A stretch of DNA of 64,000 bases. It comes from Burkholderia cenocepacia (GTDB lineage Bacteria > Pseudomonadota > Gammaproteobacteria > Burkholderiales > Burkholderiaceae). The notes beneath the pieces were generated by a model. It was not told the origin of the DNA. It did not search any database and saw only the letters and a program-made list of their open reading frames with translations. Both the position numbers and the translations under genes were made by a program. Below, piece after piece: positions 61,953 to 64,000 of this stretch (position 1 is the first letter of the stretch; each line of letters begins with the position of its first letter). The DNA lies in contig NZ_UAQZ01000013.1 in the NCBI RefSeq assembly GCF_900446215.1, positions 62,001-126,000 of the forward strand, in the 5' to 3' direction.

Positions 61953-62510
61953 TCAGGCCGGCACGTAGATCTTCGGATCCCACCAGTAGTAGCCGAACAG
62001 TTCCTGGTTCTGCCCGCCGACGAGCTTGTAAAGCGCGAAGCAAACGCCGAAATATTCGGTGCCGCTTTTCCGGACCGACGAGTCGAAAGTCGCGAACGTG
62101 AGTTGCTTCTTCAGCGGCGGGAGGCCATTGCGGCTCCCCGAATCCGGGTTGGGTTCCACCGCGCCATTGCGGACGACGGTGTTGCAGACGAACGGGTTGA
62201 ATACCTCGTCGCCTTGATAGCGCGGGATGTTGTAGATGATCACGGCATCGTCGGAGTTGTCGTAGATCGACACGCCGGTGAACTGGACGCGGTCACCCGG
62301 ATATGCGGTGATTTCCAGGTCGGCCGTACCCTGCCCCTTGACGCCACGCGCGCCGGTGCAAATCAGGAACTGGCCATTGTGGGCGATGCCCGTCGGCTTG
62401 TTCGGATCCTGGCTCGGATTCGGATACGTTTTCTTGACCCATTCCGTATCGATCACCGCGATGATGTTGATGTCCTGTGCGCTCGATGCAAGAGTGACTT
62501 CGGTAGCCAT
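61953..62510 (-). CDS. AidA/PixA family inclusion-body protein (copy 1)
   Basis: A 185-residue cytoplasmic protein of the AidA/PixA family. It shares with its two neighbours the N-terminal block INIIAVIDTEWVKKTYPNPS, and has LEITAYPGDRVQFTGVSIYD, VIIYNIPRYQGDEVFNPFVC and the C-terminal GVCFALYKL plus LFGYYWWDPKIYV. PixA forms inclusion bodies in Xenorhabdus, and AidA in Burkholderia is quorum-regulated and linked to persistence in nematodes; the biochemical role is unknown. GC is lower than in surrounding genes. It is divergent from the other two copies. Confidence 0.9.
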   Translation of the reverse strand: MATEVTLASSAQDINIIAVIDTEWVKKTYPNPSQDPNKPTGIAHNGQFLICTGARGVKGQGTADLEITAYPGDRVQFTGVSIYDNSDDAVIIYNIPRYQGDEVFNPFVCNTVVRNGAVEPNPDSGSRNGLPPLKKQLTFATFDSSVRKSGTEYFGVCFALYKLVGGQNQELFGYYWWDPKIYVPA

Positions 62511-62600
62511 GGCTGATCTCCATTCATTAAGCGTTATGAATTTAAATCCGACGACGCGTCATTGGCGCGTCAAGGACAATATCGTCCTCTTCGGCAATCG

Positions 62601-62621
62601 AAATCAATTACAGTCGATTAC
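62601..62621. repeat. 21-bp direct repeat, copy 1
   Basis: Identical to 62683-62703 (AAATCAATTACAGTCGATTA plus C). Here an upstream AATCGA also mirrors the TCGATT inside the repeat. Copies are 82 bases apart, about eight helical turns, so both would face the same side of the DNA. Confidence 0.8.
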
Positions 62622-62682
62622 GCGGCGACGAACGTTTTAATTCACACCTGACAACCCGATTCCAGACCGAAAAAATCCATAA

Positions 62683-62703
62683 AAATCAATTACAGTCGAT
62701 TAC
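62683..62703. repeat. 21-bp direct repeat, copy 2
   Basis: Exact second copy of 62601-62621. The similarity continues beyond the repeat (ACGCGGCGAC versus ACACCGCGAC), suggesting a duplicated regulatory element. Confidence 0.8.
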
Positions 62704-62873
62704 ACCGCGACATCGACCCCATCTCGTCCGCGAAAAGCAATTTTCATTAAAATAAATCCCCCATCAAACCTGACAGGTACTAAAACCAATATAAATGGCC
62801 AATACTGGAAAAGCGCATCGCCGATGCGCCACGCGCACCGCACGGGCAATTGGCCCACCACGGAGGCATTCCA

Positions 62874-63428
62874 ATGAAAGTCGATCCGAACAGTATCAAT
62901 CTGGAAAAAGCCGCTCAGTCCATTCAAATTCTTGCAGTTATCGACACGAATTACATAAAGAGAAGTCACCCCAATCCGAGCCTGAACGCGCAGAACCCGA
63001 CCAGCATCCCCAGCACTGCGTTGTTCATGCTCAACGGCCACGCGCCCGGCGTGAGCAGTTCGGAGGGAAACGGTAATCTGGGCCTGAAATTGAATGTCGG
63101 CGACAAGGTATCCCTGATGGGGACGTCGCTGGCCGACAATTCCGGAGACGCTGCGCTGATTTACCACGTCCAGCAATACTCGGGCGCTCAGGTGTTCGCT
63201 CCGTTTACCGCGGTGACCATCGAACAGGCTGGCGCGGCGAGCGCTGCCGAAACGCCGGACCTCATCGCGACCTCGGCGCAATCCCAGGTCTTCCAGGCAT
63301 TCGAATCCGTCGCAAAATCCGCCGGATCCGAGTACCTCGCCACGTCTTTTGCGCTTTATACGCGGAGCCAGAACAGGAAATCCTTGTTCGGCTACTTCTT
63401 CTGGGTCTGGCAAGCCGCCGCTGCTTGA
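62874..63428 (+). CDS. AidA/PixA family inclusion-body protein (copy 2)
   Basis: A 184-residue paralogue of the divergent gene. The shared block is IQILAVIDTNYIKRSHPNPS; LKLNVGDKVSLMGTSLADNS and ALIYHVQQYSGAQVFAPF follow, and the C-terminus has TSFALYTRS and LFGYFFWVWQ. The middle segment (Ala/Ser-rich, 125-150) differs from copy 1. GGAGG is eight bases before the ATG. It is probably co-transcribed with copy 3 downstream, with partial termination between them. Confidence 0.9.
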   Translation: MKVDPNSINLEKAAQSIQILAVIDTNYIKRSHPNPSLNAQNPTSIPSTALFMLNGHAPGVSSSEGNGNLGLKLNVGDKVSLMGTSLADNSGDAALIYHVQQYSGAQVFAPFTAVTIEQAGAASAAETPDLIATSAQSQVFQAFESVAKSAGSEYLATSFALYTRSQNRKSLFGYFFWVWQAAAA

Positions 63429-63490
63429 CGCGAGCGCCGCCGACAACTCGCTCCGAAGCGATACGGGAGCGATTCAAGTCGGCAGATCTT

Positions 63491-63521
63491 GCGCGGCGCC
63501 CCGGACGGTGCCGCGCCTTTT
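63491..63521 (+). terminator. Hairpin with T tract between aidA-like copies 2 and 3
   Basis: A 10-base stem, GCGCGGCGCC against GGTGCCGCGC with one G-T pair, a six-base loop and then CTTTT. It lies 63 bases after the copy 2 stop. It may lower expression of copy 3 relative to copy 2. Confidence 0.55.
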
Positions 63522-63550
63522 CCGCGACAAAACCAAAATGGAGCACCCGT

Positions 63551-64000
63551 ATGACAGCCGATCTTGGAAGCCTCACGCTCGACCCGAGCGCGCAGCAAAT
63601 CGACATCCTTGCGGTAATCGACACGGAATACATCAAGTGGAGATACCCGCATCCGAGCAGGCAGCCCGAATTACCGATCTCCGTCGATCACCGCGCCGTG
63701 CGCCTGCTGTATACCGGTGCGCGGGGCGGGTCGATCGGAAACGGCCCGGCCGACCCTGTTCTGACGCTGTATCCGGGCGACACGGTTTCACTGAGGGCAG
63801 TCTCCCTCTATGGGAACGTGGACGACGCGGTGCTGATTTATCAGGTTTCGCACCTGTTCGGCCAGCAGGTATTCAACCCGTTTTCGCAGGACTTCCTCGA
63901 CGTGAACGCCGTGCAACTGAATCCTGAAACGCGCGACGGCCTGCCGCCGATGACGAAGCCGCAGACTTTCGTCAGCATTGGCTCCAAGGCAAGAGAGAGC
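63551..64000 (+). CDS. AidA/PixA family protein (copy 3, cut by window edge)
   Basis: The first 150 codons of a third paralogue; it runs off the right edge in frame. It shares QIDILAVIDTEYIKWRYPHP, LTLYPGDTVSLRAVSLYGNV and VLIYQVSHLFGQQVFNPFSQ with the other two. It is closer to copy 1 in the NPETRDGLPPMTKPQTF region (copy 1: NGLPPLKKQLTF). It starts 122 bases after copy 2, with a weak GGAG ten bases before the ATG. Confidence 0.88.
   Translation, partial: MTADLGSLTLDPSAQQIDILAVIDTEYIKWRYPHPSRQPELPISVDHRAVRLLYTGARGGSIGNGPADPVLTLYPGDTVSLRAVSLYGNVDDAVLIYQVSHLFGQQVFNPFSQDFLDVNAVQLNPETRDGLPPMTKPQTFVSIGSKARES

Larger units (their letters stand above)
62511..62873. other. 363-base AT-rich intergenic region between divergent aidA-like genes
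   Basis: This is markedly AT-richer than the rest of the window. It holds two copies of a 21-base direct repeat (listed separately) and a small dyad ACCTG-A-CAGGT at 62768-62778. It must contain the promoters of both divergent genes. No small gene is evident. Confidence 0.6.

Noticed and set aside
62648-62665. CTG-N12-CAG dyad as a CepR/LuxR-type quorum-sensing box upstream of aidA-like genes
   Set aside because: Classic lux-type boxes have about ten bases between CTG and CAG; here there are twelve, and short half-sites arise often by chance. Kept only as an idea because aidA genes are quorum-regulated elsewhere.
1-64000. tRNA, rRNA, CRISPR arrays, insertion sequences, prophage or integrase genes
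   Set aside because: None found: no transposase or integrase motifs among real genes, no regularly spaced repeats, and no tRNA-like cloverleaf noticed by eye. A dedicated tRNA/ncRNA scan was not possible.

Overview
The window is high-GC (most genes near two-thirds GC), densely packed DNA with strong G/C third-position bias and AGGAG-type ribosome binding sites. The gene content (OpcP-type porin, DUF4148 protein, BKACE enzyme, many LysR/IclR/MFS genes, AidA/PixA inclusion-body proteins) points to Burkholderia, most likely the B. cepacia complex. I see no rRNA, tRNA, ribosomal or replication genes, no insertion sequence, prophage or CRISPR array. This fits an accessory replicon (chromosome 2 or 3) dominated by transport, catabolism and regulation; the replicon assignment is inference.

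Layout. 1-3.6 kb: a polar amino acid ABC uptake operon ending in an FAD oxidase, divergent from an IclR regulator. 3.6-4.6 kb: a lower-GC type VI secretion amidase/immunity pair (Tae4/Tai4) without secretion-apparatus genes. 4.8-9 kb: GntR-SDR-BKACE-MFS catabolic operon, then an AtoE-type transporter. 10.5-13.3 kb: a ClC channel and a CodA-family deaminase. 13.6-19.1 kb: porin, DUF4148 protein, LysR/FUSC pair, small secreted protein. 19.2-22.7 kb: P1 peptidase and amino acid permease divergent from a LuxR-type regulator. 22.8-27.2 kb: NTF2-like protein, LysR with AEC transporter, EamA transporter, COG4315 secreted protein. 27.3-31.3 kb: beta-alanine catabolism (aminotransferase plus MmsA) with a divergent LysR. 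31.3-33.5 kb: MarR-membrane protein-MFS operon behind a 26-bp perfect palindrome. 33.6-37.3 kb: cupin, epoxide hydrolase, GlxA-type regulator, SDR.

37.3-43.1 kb: two paralogous MFS transporters and a metallo-beta-lactamase-fold protein with an eroded metal motif, divergent from an unusual regulator built of two fused IclR units. 43.3-47.1 kb: a small ORF, Lrp/LysE exporter pair, Kch-type potassium channel, YqaA. 47.2-51.8 kb: a chemoreceptor behind a sigma-28-like promoter, and an acyl-CoA ligase divergent from a Crp/Fnr regulator with a matching 5-6-5 dyad. 52-60.2 kb: a complete RND efflux system with its two-component system. 60.3-61.7 kb: LysE exporter and AraC regulator. 61.9-64 kb: a cluster of three AidA/PixA paralogues, the last cut by the window edge.

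Most catabolic loci follow one plan: a regulator divergent from, or next to, a transporter-enzyme operon, often with a visible dyad in the shared promoter. The items most worth follow-up are the Tae4/Tai4 pair, the double IclR regulator with its degenerate MBL protein and duplicated transporters, the CodA homologue with a changed active-site residue, and the AidA cluster with its 21-bp direct repeats. Start codons were moved from the longest open frame wherever a ribosome binding site, overlap or family length argued for it.
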